This document shows, piece by piece, positions 43,947 through 52,333 of a stretch of 64,000 nucleotides of DNA (its first letter is position 1; each line of letters opens with the position of its first letter). The translations under genes were made by a program, and so were the position numbers. A model generated the notes under the pieces. The model had not been told where the DNA came from. It saw nothing but the letters and a program-made list of their open reading frames with translations, and searched no databases. The DNA is from an uncultured Sutterella sp. (GTDB taxonomy: Bacteria; Pseudomonadota; Gammaproteobacteria; Burkholderiales; Burkholderiaceae_F). The stretch is taken from contig UQTE01000013.1 in the NCBI GenBank assembly GCA_900543805.1, positions 1 through 64,000 on the forward strand. The letters are read 5' to 3'.

Positions 43947-45629
43947 ATGGAAAGCTTCAGCAAAACGTCCGCGGGCAGGAAGGCCGTCCCCATCAGGCGG
44001 TTCCTCTTGCCGGTCATGGCGACGCTCATCTTCATGATGATCGGCTACCTCACGGTGGGCCTCAACATGAGCGAACGCATTCAGGCGTTTGCGTACGAAC
44101 TTGAGGAACAGACCCTCAAGGACGTCATGCTCGCGCAGCGCAACTCCACCAATCTGCACTATCTGAGCAAGTCGCTGCAGGACCTCGTCTATGCGGGGAA
44201 TCCGCAGCGCGCCCGCACGGCCTACGTGAACAACTGGGGACTCCTCACGGAAACGGTCTTCGAGCAACACGACGAAGCGAAGCCTCTGACGCAGCGGTTG
44301 ATCGAGAGCCTCCAGAAAACCTGGTCGCTTCGTCAGGAGTACGAAGCGCGCCGAAACGAGGTGAACGTCGACTTCAACACCTTCCACCAGGATCTCCTGG
44401 CGGCGGCTGGTGTCGCCGCGGGACTCTCGAACGCCTCGACGAACCTTCTGATCGACCTGCGGCAACCCATCGTGCAGCATCTCGATCGGGAAGCTCCGCA
44501 CCGGCGGCACCTCGAAGTGCTCGACGGCGCCGCCCGGGAACTTTGCACGGCCGCGCACCTGCCGTCGGACGACGAGAGACGGACCGCCTTTCTTTCGTAC
44601 TGTGAAAACATGCGCGAACTGCCCCGCACGCTCGGGACGAAGCTCGACGCGCTCGCCTCTGCGCGCACCGAATTTCTCGCGCAGGCCGCCGCGATGAACG
44701 AGGACGCCCAAAACCTGAGTCACGTCTACGCCAAACTGGAAACGTCGGACCGCCTGGGACTCATCGACCAGATCACGCGCTTCAACGACCGCCTCTTCAG
44801 TTCCTTCTCCATCGCCGTCTTCCTCGCCATGGCGATGGCGACGGCGATCGCGCTCGCCGCCTTCTGGGTGCTTCGCCCGCTCGGCGAACTGCGCGAGGAA
44901 ATGCGGCGCTTCCTCGAGACGAACAAACTCCCGAAAATGCCCGAAGGATCCCACATCGAGGAAATCAACGACGTCGTCGAGTGGCTGATGCACTTTTGCA
45001 ATATGCTGCATCAAAAGCGCGCGTCCCTCAGTCTGCTCACTTCGCAGTACGACGAGCTCCTCAACGAATCCAACAAGGATCCGCTCACGGGACTCGCCAA
45101 CCGGCGCGCCTTTGAGGCGCTCGTGGAAAAGGCCGACAACTTGCCGGCCAACTCCGCCGCGCTCATGATCGACATCGATCACTTCAAGCGCGTCAACGAC
45201 ACGCGCGGACACCTCTTCGGCGACCAAATCCTCAAGCGCTTCGGAGAGCTGATCCGCGATTGCATTGCGCAAAACGACGTCGTCTACCGCTACGGAGGCG
45301 AAGAATTCTGTCTTCTCCTCACGGGCGTCACGGCGAAGGCCGCCTACAACATGGCCGAGCGCATCCGGCTTCGCATGCGAAGGATTTCGCTTGCCGACGC
45401 GTCCGTGAGCGAAACGGGCGAGGCGCCTTCGCCCCTTTCCGTCTCGATCGGCATTTCCACGTCCACGAAGCACTGGGCGGAAAAGGACATCCTTACGCTC
45501 GTGCGCGAGGCGGACCTTGCGCTCTACCGCGCGAAGTGCCTCGGACGCAACCTCACCGTCCGCTACGAGCCGGAGGAAGTCCGAAAATCCTCGCCCTTTG
45601 CCGACAGGATGGAGGGACAACATGCCTGA
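43947..45629 (+). CDS. Membrane GGDEF diguanylate cyclase in the bcs operon
   Basis: 560 residues from ATG 43947; an in-frame TTG at 43935 overlaps the previous stop. Helix 1 (~18-40) and helix 2 (~285-310) enclose a ~240-residue periplasmic helical domain. A HAMP-like segment (VLRPLGELREEMRRF) and coiled coil lead to a GGDEF domain: DPLTGLANRRAF, MIDIDHFKRVNDTRGH, and the active-site G450-G-E-E-F454. The inhibitory I-site lacks its arginine (AQND instead of RxxD), so product inhibition is probably weak. Likely synthesises c-di-GMP in response to the adjacent periplasmic binding protein. It overlaps bcsE by 8 bp. Confidence 0.92.
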   Translation: MESFSKTSAGRKAVPIRRFLLPVMATLIFMMIGYLTVGLNMSERIQAFAYELEEQTLKDVMLAQRNSTNLHYLSKSLQDLVYAGNPQRARTAYVNNWGLLTETVFEQHDEAKPLTQRLIESLQKTWSLRQEYEARRNEVNVDFNTFHQDLLAAAGVAAGLSNASTNLLIDLRQPIVQHLDREAPHRRHLEVLDGAARELCTAAHLPSDDERRTAFLSYCENMRELPRTLGTKLDALASARTEFLAQAAAMNEDAQNLSHVYAKLETSDRLGLIDQITRFNDRLFSSFSIAVFLAMAMATAIALAAFWVLRPLGELREEMRRFLETNKLPKMPEGSHIEEINDVVEWLMHFCNMLHQKRASLSLLTSQYDELLNESNKDPLTGLANRRAFEALVEKADNLPANSAALMIDIDHFKRVNDTRGHLFGDQILKRFGELIRDCIAQNDVVYRYGGEEFCLLLTGVTAKAAYNMAERIRLRMRRISLADASVSETGEAPSPLSVSIGISTSTKHWAEKDILTLVREADLALYRAKCLGRNLTVRYEPEEVRKSSPFADRMEGQHA

Positions 45630-47217
45630 ACGCCGTCTGGAACTCCCCCTCAAGGGACTCGCCGAGAGCCGCCGCACGCTCAATCCGGGCTCGGTGGGCG
45701 TCGTGTGCGCGACGTCGATCGAGGAGGCCGTGCCGCTTCTCTTCGGGTGTCGCCTCCGTGAGGGCAAACGTCCCCCGATTCTCTTCGTGCGTCGCGACGA
45801 CGGGGAAAGGAAGAAGGTTCGGGATTTCTTCCGTGAGCACGCGGCCGACCTTCAGGAAAGCCTCACCTGGAAGGTGCGCCGCATCCACAGGCTTCGCTTT
45901 CCTTACTACGTCTGGCCGCTAGAAGGCCTCGCGCAGGCGCTCTCGAACCTCTTTGACACCCCACAGACGATCCTCCTCTTATGTCGGGCCTCGGCCGTCG
46001 CGCTCGGCGACGAGCGCGCCCTCACGGACCGGCTCGCGCGAATCGCCGCGGCCGCGGAGAAGGGGAATCACATCGTGCTCCTCGTCTTCTACGGAAGCAG
46101 CCCGGGGGACGAGGAGTTCCTCTATCGCCTGCTTTCCTTCCGGCACCGTCTCGGCGGGCTCGCGCAGCTCACCAAAAAGAAGGACGGCTGTCTCTGGCAG
46201 GCCCGCTTCTGGTATGGTCTGCACCGCTTTACGGGACAGTTCGAGACGGCGCTCGTTCGCGACGGCGTGGGCTACGCCGCCCCGGAGGCGGCCGACGAGG
46301 AGCACGCCGTCCTCGAAGACGCCGACCTCGTCTACAGCGCCTCGGCCAAACTTAACGAACGCACGAGCGGCCTTCTCAATCTCCGGCACGTCGCGGACAA
46401 CGAAGAGCTCGAGCGCATCGGACGGCGCGCGAGCGCGGCGACGCTCGTCTTTTCGCTCGAGAGCGCGAAGGAGTTCGTGCCGCTCGCAAGGACCCTCTAC
46501 ACGCTTCGCAAGACGCGCGGCCGACATCTGAAGCTCATCGTCGTCCCCGACAAAGCGCCCGTGCGCGCGACGTCGCTCGCCTTTTTGCTCGGCTGCGGCG
46601 CAAACGTCGTCTTCGAAACCTCGGCCGGGATCGAATTCATCGGAATGACGCTCGCGCAGATGCGCGACGCCGTCTTCACGCGCGTTCTCCCCGAAGATTT
46701 CGAGGCGTCGCTCGACTTCGTCCTTGCGGCGCACGCAAGGGGCGTGCTCGATCGAAACGAATTCACCGAACTCGTGCGGCGGCTCGTTACCTTCAGCGAG
46801 ACGAATTTCGTTCCCCTCAACCGAGGTACGCTCGTCACGCTCGAGCCCGCCGAGACGCTCAACCCCGAAGACTGTCTCGAGCATTTCCAGCCCAAGCGCG
46901 CGGGCGACATCGCCTGCGCGGCCGGACGCCGCTGCGCGGTGTTTCTGAACGGCTCGCACCCCGCAAACGTCGAATTGGCGCTCGAGCGCTGCTTTGCGGT
47001 GGAACCCGCGGAACTCTTCGCCCACTACTCCCTCGTCTTCGAAACGGCCGACATCCTATCGGAGTTGCGGGCGATCGAAACCTTTCGCGAAAGTCCGACG
47101 GGCGAAACCGCACGGCGAACCTTCGCCCTGCGAACAGATGTCGCGAAGACCGACGACGCGTCGCCGCGCCCCAACCCCATCATACCGACACCGGCCGATT
47201 TTCTCTGGAAGAAATAA
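45622..47217 (+). CDS. bcsE: c-di-GMP-binding cellulose synthase regulator BcsE
   Basis: 531 residues from ATG 45622 (GGAGG six bases upstream, overlapping the GGDEF gene by 8 bp). The N-terminal two thirds are a RecA/receiver-like pseudo-ATPase module (VGVVCATSIEEAVPLLFG; TILLLCRASAVAL; HIVLLVFYGSS). The C-terminal GIL domain contains the c-di-GMP motif R426-A-G-D429, the RxGD of E. coli BcsE. A proline-rich tail follows. BcsE binds c-di-GMP in the cytoplasm and recruits it to BcsA, with BcsF as membrane partner. Similarity is low except for the GIL motif, so position contributes to the call. Confidence 0.88.
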   Translation: MPERRLELPLKGLAESRRTLNPGSVGVVCATSIEEAVPLLFGCRLREGKRPPILFVRRDDGERKKVRDFFREHAADLQESLTWKVRRIHRLRFPYYVWPLEGLAQALSNLFDTPQTILLLCRASAVALGDERALTDRLARIAAAAEKGNHIVLLVFYGSSPGDEEFLYRLLSFRHRLGGLAQLTKKKDGCLWQARFWYGLHRFTGQFETALVRDGVGYAAPEAADEEHAVLEDADLVYSASAKLNERTSGLLNLRHVADNEELERIGRRASAATLVFSLESAKEFVPLARTLYTLRKTRGRHLKLIVVPDKAPVRATSLAFLLGCGANVVFETSAGIEFIGMTLAQMRDAVFTRVLPEDFEASLDFVLAAHARGVLDRNEFTELVRRLVTFSETNFVPLNRGTLVTLEPAETLNPEDCLEHFQPKRAGDIACAAGRRCAVFLNGSHPANVELALERCFAVEPAELFAHYSLVFETADILSELRAIETFRESPTGETARRTFALRTDVAKTDDASPRPNPIIPTPADFLWKK

Positions 47218-47220
47218 CAC

Positions 47221-47436
47221 ATGCCACCGATCCTCTTTCCTCCCCACTTCCTTGCGATTGCGGTTATCCTCGCCTTCGCTGCGGGATATTTTTTCGCTCC
47301 GCGGCTCTCCCGCTTCGCTGCGCGGCTTCGCTGGCTCTTCATCGGCCGCCGCGCCGTCTCCGTCGAATATCGTTTGAGCGATTTGCTTGAGCTTTCCCCT
47401 GACTCCGTTGCGATGAAAGCTTCCGACGACAAATGA
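47221..47436 (+). CDS. bcsF: Small membrane protein BcsF
   Basis: 71 residues. One transmembrane helix (FLAIAVILAFAAGYFF, residues 10-25) followed by a basic cytoplasmic segment (PRLSRFAARLRWLFIGRR), as in BcsF, which anchors BcsE at the membrane. It lies between bcsE (3 bp) and bcsG (4-bp ATGA overlap), its canonical place. The C-terminal ~25 residues are not conserved in a way I can judge. Confidence 0.85.
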   Translation: MPPILFPPHFLAIAVILAFAAGYFFAPRLSRFAARLRWLFIGRRAVSVEYRLSDLLELSPDSVAMKASDDK

Positions 47437-49106
47437 CAGCCCCAAAGATTTCCCCGGACGCCCCGCTTGAAACGGTCTGGAAGGGCGCTGGCTGGTTCAA
47501 CGTGTACTTTTTTGCGAAGTTCGCGCTCGCCTATTTCGGCTACCTGAACCTCGAGCCCGCCTACAACGCGCTCCTTTTCGCGGCGGTCGTCCTCCCGATC
47601 GGCACGCGCGCGTTCGATCTCCTGCGAAACGTCGTTTGCGCCCTCGCGGCCGCTGCACTCCTATGGCACGAGAGCTGGTTGCCCGGTCCCGAGGCAATCC
47701 GCGCCAACGCGCACAACCTCACGGACTTCACCGCTTCGTTTCTGCTCGACTTCGTCATCAACGCCGTGAATCCCGTCATCCTTGCCTGGCTCGCGGCAGG
47801 GATCGTCGCCTGGCTCTTTCTGCGCCGCTGGATCCGCTTTTCGACCCTCACCGTGATCGGCCTCGTCGTCACGGCCTTCCCGCAGCTCGTCACCTGGGCG
47901 CTTCCGACCGAAAAGGAGGCGCCCGCGAAGGAAGTCGCCGCCGCGCCCGAAAGCGCGCCCGCGCTCCGAAGTGAACGGGCGGCCGGGCCGCTTCAACCCC
48001 CGCAGCCCGCAAACGGTACGGGCGAAGACGTCGACCGCTGGCTCACCGCCTTTTTCACGCAAGAGGAAAACCGCGGCGTCAGTCTCCCTGCGGAAGCGAT
48101 TCCCGAATCGGTTTCAGGGGTCTTCGACATCGCCGTCGTCAACATCTGCTCGCTCTCGAACGACGACCTCGCAGCGACGGGACTTGACCGACACGCCGTC
48201 TGGTCGAAGTTCGACGTGCGTTTCCCGGGCTTTTCGTCGGCCACGTCGTACTCGGGACCGGCGACGCTTCGCCTGCTCACCGCCGCCTGTGGACAGCCCC
48301 CGCATTCGGCCCTCTACAGCGAGCGCCGTCCGCAGTGCGAGCTTCTCAACCGCTTTGCGGCGGCCGGGTGGGAAAACCGCCTTTATCTCGACCACAACGG
48401 GCGGTTCGACAACTATCTCGCGTCTCTTCGCGAGTTGGCGGGGCTCACACCCGCCCTCAACGACCTCACGAAGCTTCACGTCCGCTACGAAGCCTTCGAC
48501 GGCTCGCCCGTTTACGACGACGCAGACGTCTTCAACCAGTGGTTCTCGGACCTCTCGGCCAAGCCCGCGTCGAGGACCGTGTCGTTCTTCAATCTCGTGG
48601 CGCTCCACGACGGAAACCGCGCGCCCGGCTCCGCGAAGTCCTTCGACTATGCGCCGCTCGCGAAGAGCCTGTTGGACGACCTGGAAGGCATCATGAACCG
48701 TATCGAAAAGAGCGGCCGTCCGGTGCTCTTCATCGTCGTGCCCGAACACGGCGCGGCGGTACGCGGCGACAAGATCCAGATGGCGAGGCTTCGCGAAATT
48801 CCGAGCCCTAAGATCACGAACGTTCCCGTTCTCGTGAAGTTCTTCGGTCTGAAGCTCGACGGCGCCCTGCGCACAATCGAAGCGCCGACGAGCTACCTGG
48901 CGCTCGCCGAACTCATGGCCCGTACGGCGACGAGCGGCGTCTACCGCGATCGAGAGGCCGACGCCTCGGCCGCGGTCGACGCGATCCTCATGGATCTTCC
49001 GCAAACCTGGCCCGTCTCGCAGAACGCCAACGCGAGTGTCGTGCGCTTTGCGGGCGTCCACTGGGTGCAGCTCCATGCCGGAAAATGGATCAAGTATCCG
49101 GAATAG
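47433..49106 (+). CDS. bcsG: Cellulose phosphoethanolamine transferase BcsG
   Basis: 557 residues. Four to five N-terminal transmembrane helices (to ~165), a proline-rich linker, then the alkaline-phosphatase-like periplasmic domain. Catalytic features match E. coli BcsG with a constant offset of four residues: C239 in NICSLSNDD, S274 in SYSGPA (the nucleophile), E438-H439 in VPEHGAA. HNGRFDNYLASL and MARLREIPSPKI are further conserved pieces. It transfers phosphoethanolamine from phosphatidylethanolamine to nascent cellulose. Its presence, with intact residues, means pEtN-cellulose is the expected product. Last gene of the operon. Confidence 0.94.
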   Translation: MTAPKISPDAPLETVWKGAGWFNVYFFAKFALAYFGYLNLEPAYNALLFAAVVLPIGTRAFDLLRNVVCALAAAALLWHESWLPGPEAIRANAHNLTDFTASFLLDFVINAVNPVILAWLAAGIVAWLFLRRWIRFSTLTVIGLVVTAFPQLVTWALPTEKEAPAKEVAAAPESAPALRSERAAGPLQPPQPANGTGEDVDRWLTAFFTQEENRGVSLPAEAIPESVSGVFDIAVVNICSLSNDDLAATGLDRHAVWSKFDVRFPGFSSATSYSGPATLRLLTAACGQPPHSALYSERRPQCELLNRFAAAGWENRLYLDHNGRFDNYLASLRELAGLTPALNDLTKLHVRYEAFDGSPVYDDADVFNQWFSDLSAKPASRTVSFFNLVALHDGNRAPGSAKSFDYAPLAKSLLDDLEGIMNRIEKSGRPVLFIVVPEHGAAVRGDKIQMARLREIPSPKITNVPVLVKFFGLKLDGALRTIEAPTSYLALAELMARTATSGVYRDREADASAAVDAILMDLPQTWPVSQNANASVVRFAGVHWVQLHAGKWIKYPE

Positions 49107-49276
49107 ACCGACGCATCCCTCACGAACACAACATCAATGCCCTGGTTCCGCCATTACGGACTCGACCCCTTGGCAGTTCTTCGCGTCGGACTCTAGGACG
49201 AAAACTGAGGGAATTTTTTCCGGGCAACGCAGAGAGAATGCACGGCGTATCTGACGATTTCGATCGAATTCTCCTT

Positions 49277-49304
49277 GGTGTTCCTTTTGCCTCAAACACC
49301 TTTT
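49277..49304 (+). terminator. Possible terminator of the bcs operon
   Basis: GGTGTT (49277-49282) pairs with AACACC (49295-49300), followed by TTTT on the plus strand, 170 bp after bcsG. The stem is only six base pairs. Confidence 0.4.
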
Positions 49305-49324
49305 GGAGCGAAAGAGCTTCTCTT

Positions 49325-49981
49325 TTATTCTCGACGCCGCACTTCGTCGAGATAACTGTAGACCGTCACCTTGGAGATTCCGAGACGGTCCGCGACGCGC
49401 TCGAGAGCACCCTTCATCAAGAAGATCCCGCGCTCGTTCATGAAGCGGATCACTTCGATGCGCCGCTCCTTGGTGTCGGTCTCGCGCGCTTCGTCGAGGA
49501 TCTTGTCGATGAGGTCGTAGACCATCTTCTGGACGTTGCGGTCCCCTTCGACGGGCGCTTCGGTCTTGCGGGCCGAGGCTCGGGCGAGTCCCGCCTCGTC
49601 GAAGTCGGGCATCGCGCGATCGAGCCAGCGCATGCTTTCGCGCAGGTGCGTGCAGTCGACGTTGATGCACATCGCGCCGATGAGCGCGCCCTTCTCGTCC
49701 CGAATCAGAAGGCTCGAGGAGCGGATGAGACGGCCCTCGAACTCGTAGTAATAGTTGGCGACGAAGTCCTCCCCTTCCCCTCGGTCACCGCTGAAGAGCG
49801 CCTTTTGCACGAGGTTTCGGAAGCTCTCCCCGATGCGCCGGCCGGTCACGCGGTTGTTGGCGGCGTGCACGATCGAATGCTGCGGCGTCGTGAGGTCGTG
49901 AAGAAGCACTTCGCAGTCTTCGCCGAAGGTGCGCGCGACCATGTCGGCGACGGGAACGTAGGAAAGAAGAATCGGATGCAT
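49325..49981 (-). CDS. YheO/DauR-type PAS-HTH transcriptional regulator
   Basis: 218 residues. N-terminal YheO-like PAS domain (GEDCEVLLHDLTTPQHSIVHAANNRVTGRRIG; SSLLIRDEKGALIGAMCINVD) and C-terminal DauR-type helix-turn-helix (FMNERGIFLMKGALERVADRLGISKVTVYSYLDEVR). Such regulators often control neighbouring catabolic or redox operons. It is divergent from the hydrogenase operon across 334 bp with striking dyads, so it is a candidate regulator of that operon and of itself; this is inference. GAGAG lies before ATG 49981. Confidence 0.9.
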   Translation of the reverse strand: MHPILLSYVPVADMVARTFGEDCEVLLHDLTTPQHSIVHAANNRVTGRRIGESFRNLVQKALFSGDRGEGEDFVANYYYEFEGRLIRSSSLLIRDEKGALIGAMCINVDCTHLRESMRWLDRAMPDFDEAGLARASARKTEAPVEGDRNVQKMVYDLIDKILDEARETDTKERRIEVIRFMNERGIFLMKGALERVADRLGISKVTVYSYLDEVRRRE

Positions 49982-50165
49982 GACGTCTCTCGGGGTCTAG
50001 AGTTTTTTCTATGTCCGTTTTTCCAAGTCTAGCCGATTTTGCGGGCGGGCTTCCTTCGAGCTCCGATTCCGCCCCTCCTCCCGAAGAATCCGTCACAAAG
50101 ACGAGAAGATCGGCGAAAAAGAAGCTCGACAAAATCCGCGCTCCCCGCTAGACTCTTCGGGCTTT

Positions 50166-50215
50166 GGAAAATTTTCGGCGCGGAAGCGTCGTGCTTCCGC
50201 AATAGAAAATTTTCC
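50166..50215. promoter_or_regulatory. 50-bp composite dyad in the hydrogenase promoter region
   Basis: Nested inverted repeats: outer arms GGAAAATTTTC (50166-50176) and GAAAATTTTCC (50205-50215), inner arms GCGGAAGC (50180-50187) and GCTTCCGC (50193-50200), loop GTCGT. Each outer arm itself contains the palindrome GAAAATTTTC. It lies 100-150 bp upstream of the hydrogenase operon. It may be a double operator or a hairpin. Confidence 0.7.
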
Positions 50216-50217
50216 AT

Positions 50218-50236
50218 TAGAATAGAATTTATTCTA
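50218..50236. promoter_or_regulatory. AT-rich inverted repeat next to the composite dyad
   Basis: TAGAATA, GAATT, TATTCTA: a 7-5-7 inverted repeat immediately after the 50-bp dyad, in the most AT-rich part of the region and so probably in or near the promoter core. Confidence 0.5.
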
Positions 50237-50315
50237 TAGATAAAAATTTCTACCTCCCCTTCCGTCCGCGTACGGAGGGGACGGCAGAACCATCGGACCG
50301 CCAAGGAAGACCTGT

Positions 50316-52319
50316 ATGGACGAACTCATCTACGGCGTTTGGAAGGGGAAGGTGTACGACAACCGTCGCCGCGCCCCCGACGGCGCGCAAAGCGAGCTCC
50401 CCCTCGAGACGCTTCTCACCTTCAATCAAGGAAACCCCGTGGCGGGCTTCGCGGGTCCGCAGGGCTTTCTGATGTTCGACATGCGCGTGACGCTCGCGGA
50501 ATTTCTGCGTCAGTACTACGCGCGCGCCGAGAGCCTCTCCTGCGGACGCTGCACGCCCTGCCGCATGGGGACGATCCTCATCGACGAGGCGCTTGAGAAG
50601 GCCGCCCGCGGCGAAGGCGAATCGGTCGACTGGGACCGCATCCGCGCGTTTCTCGTGCAGATGCGCGAGACGAGCCTCTGCGGGATCGGACAGACCGCTC
50701 CCGAGCCGCTCTGGGGCGCGCTCGAATACTTCCCCGAAATGCTGCGCCGGGCCCCCGCGATGCCCGAGACGACGCGCGACTTCTACGCCGTGGCGACCGC
50801 TCCCTGCATCGAGGCCTGCCCCTCGCACGTCAACATTCCGCGCTACATCGACTACATCCGCGACGGCCACCCCGAACTCGCGACGACCGTGTTGCTGCGC
50901 CACTACCCGCTCGTCGGCTCCTGCGGGCGCGTCTGCGTTCGTCCCTGCGAAAAGGCGTGTCTGCGAAACCAGATCGACACGGCGGTCGGCATCAAGGAAC
51001 TCAAGCGCCACGCGGCCGACGAAGCGGGCGCCGCGATCGAAGACTTCTTCCCGAAGGAAGAGCGTCCGGTCTCCCCCGTTTCCACCTCGGTCGCGATCGT
51101 GGGCGCGGGCCCCGCGGGGATCAACTGCGCCTACCACTTGCTTCGCCGCGGCTACCGCGTCGACATCTTCGAGCAGGAAGCCCACGCGGGCGGGATGGCG
51201 CGCATCGGCATTCCCGCCTACCGCCTCCCGAACAAGCTTCTCGAAACCGAAACGGACGTGATCACGCGCCTGGGCGGCAACTACAAGTTCGGCCAGACCT
51301 TCGGGCGCGACTTCACGATCGACGAACTCTTTCACCGCGGCTACAAGGCGGTCTTCCTCGGGATCGGCTGCGCCCTGGGTCAGTACCTGGGCCTCCCCAA
51401 CGAAGACACTTCGGCCAAGGGCTATCTCAAGGGTCTCGACTTCTTGGTCGACGTCGAGCATGCACAGTCGCGCGGCGAAACGCCGACGCTTGAAGGCGAC
51501 ATCGTGGTCGTGGGCTGCGGGAACGTCGCCATGGACTGCTGCCGCACGGCGCGCCGCCTTTTGAAAGGAGCCGGCAAAATCACGGTCTCCTACCGCCGCA
51601 CGCGCCTTTCGGCCCCGGCCGATCCGGAGGAAATCACCGCCGCCATGGAAGAGGACATCGACTTCGACTTCCTCACGGCGCCCGTGGAAATCCTCACCGA
51701 AGACGGCCGCGTCACCGGAATCAAGCTCGTCCGCATGCGCGAAGGCGAACCCGACGCTTCGGGCCGCCGCTCGGTGAAGCCCATCGAAGGAAGCGAATTC
51801 GTCATCCCCTGCAGCACCGTGATCGCCGCGATCGGTCAGAAGACCGACACGTCGGTCTTCTGCGAAGCGGACGGAATCGAACTCTCGCGCCGCGGGACGA
51901 TCGTCGTGAACGACGCGCTCGAGACGAGCCGCGAAGGCGTCTTTGCCGGGGGCGACGCCGCCGCGGGCCCGACGAGCCTCATCTGGGGGATGGCCCAGGG
52001 TGAAATCGCCGCGAATTCGATTCACGAATACCTCATGACGCACGCGACGGGCTTCATCCCGCGCCAGCGCATGAGCGCCATGATCCGCGAGGCGAAGTTA
52101 CTCGAAGGCGAAAAGCCGCACCGCGAAGTGCCGCTCGTTCCACGCCAAAAGCAGACGCATCTGGCGGCGGACGTGCGCAAGTCCTCGTGGGAAGAGGCCG
52201 AACACGGCCTTTCGCACGACGACGCCCTCACGGAAGCCTCGCGCTGCATGCGTTGCTACCGCATCTTTGCCGTGTCCACGCTTCGTCCCATTCCGGGAAA
52301 GAGCGAACTCGAAGACTGA
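50316..52319 (+). CDS. NuoF C-terminal / GltD-like fusion flavoprotein, hydrogenase electron partner
   Basis: 667 residues; AAGGAA precedes ATG 50316. Residues ~45-150 correspond to the C-terminal part of NuoF only (SLSCGRCTPCRMGT with a later Cys, SLCGIG: ligands of the N3-type 4Fe-4S cluster); the NADH/FMN-binding part of NuoF is missing. From ~165 it is a GltD/NfnB-like module: cysteine-rich CIEACPSHVNIPRYI and CGRVCVRPCEKAC, FAD site VAIVGAGPAGINCAYHL, NAD(P)H site DIVVVGCGNVAMDCC, and FAGGDAAAGPTSL. A final CMRC lies near 645. It likely passes electrons between NAD(P)H and the hydrogenase encoded 14 bp downstream. NADPH is favoured by family but not proven. Confidence 0.88.
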   Translation: MDELIYGVWKGKVYDNRRRAPDGAQSELPLETLLTFNQGNPVAGFAGPQGFLMFDMRVTLAEFLRQYYARAESLSCGRCTPCRMGTILIDEALEKAARGEGESVDWDRIRAFLVQMRETSLCGIGQTAPEPLWGALEYFPEMLRRAPAMPETTRDFYAVATAPCIEACPSHVNIPRYIDYIRDGHPELATTVLLRHYPLVGSCGRVCVRPCEKACLRNQIDTAVGIKELKRHAADEAGAAIEDFFPKEERPVSPVSTSVAIVGAGPAGINCAYHLLRRGYRVDIFEQEAHAGGMARIGIPAYRLPNKLLETETDVITRLGGNYKFGQTFGRDFTIDELFHRGYKAVFLGIGCALGQYLGLPNEDTSAKGYLKGLDFLVDVEHAQSRGETPTLEGDIVVVGCGNVAMDCCRTARRLLKGAGKITVSYRRTRLSAPADPEEITAAMEEDIDFDFLTAPVEILTEDGRVTGIKLVRMREGEPDASGRRSVKPIEGSEFVIPCSTVIAAIGQKTDTSVFCEADGIELSRRGTIVVNDALETSREGVFAGGDAAAGPTSLIWGMAQGEIAANSIHEYLMTHATGFIPRQRMSAMIREAKLLEGEKPHREVPLVPRQKQTHLAADVRKSSWEEAEHGLSHDDALTEASRCMRCYRIFAVSTLRPIPGKSELED

Positions 52320-52333
52320 TCGGGGAGAAGAAG

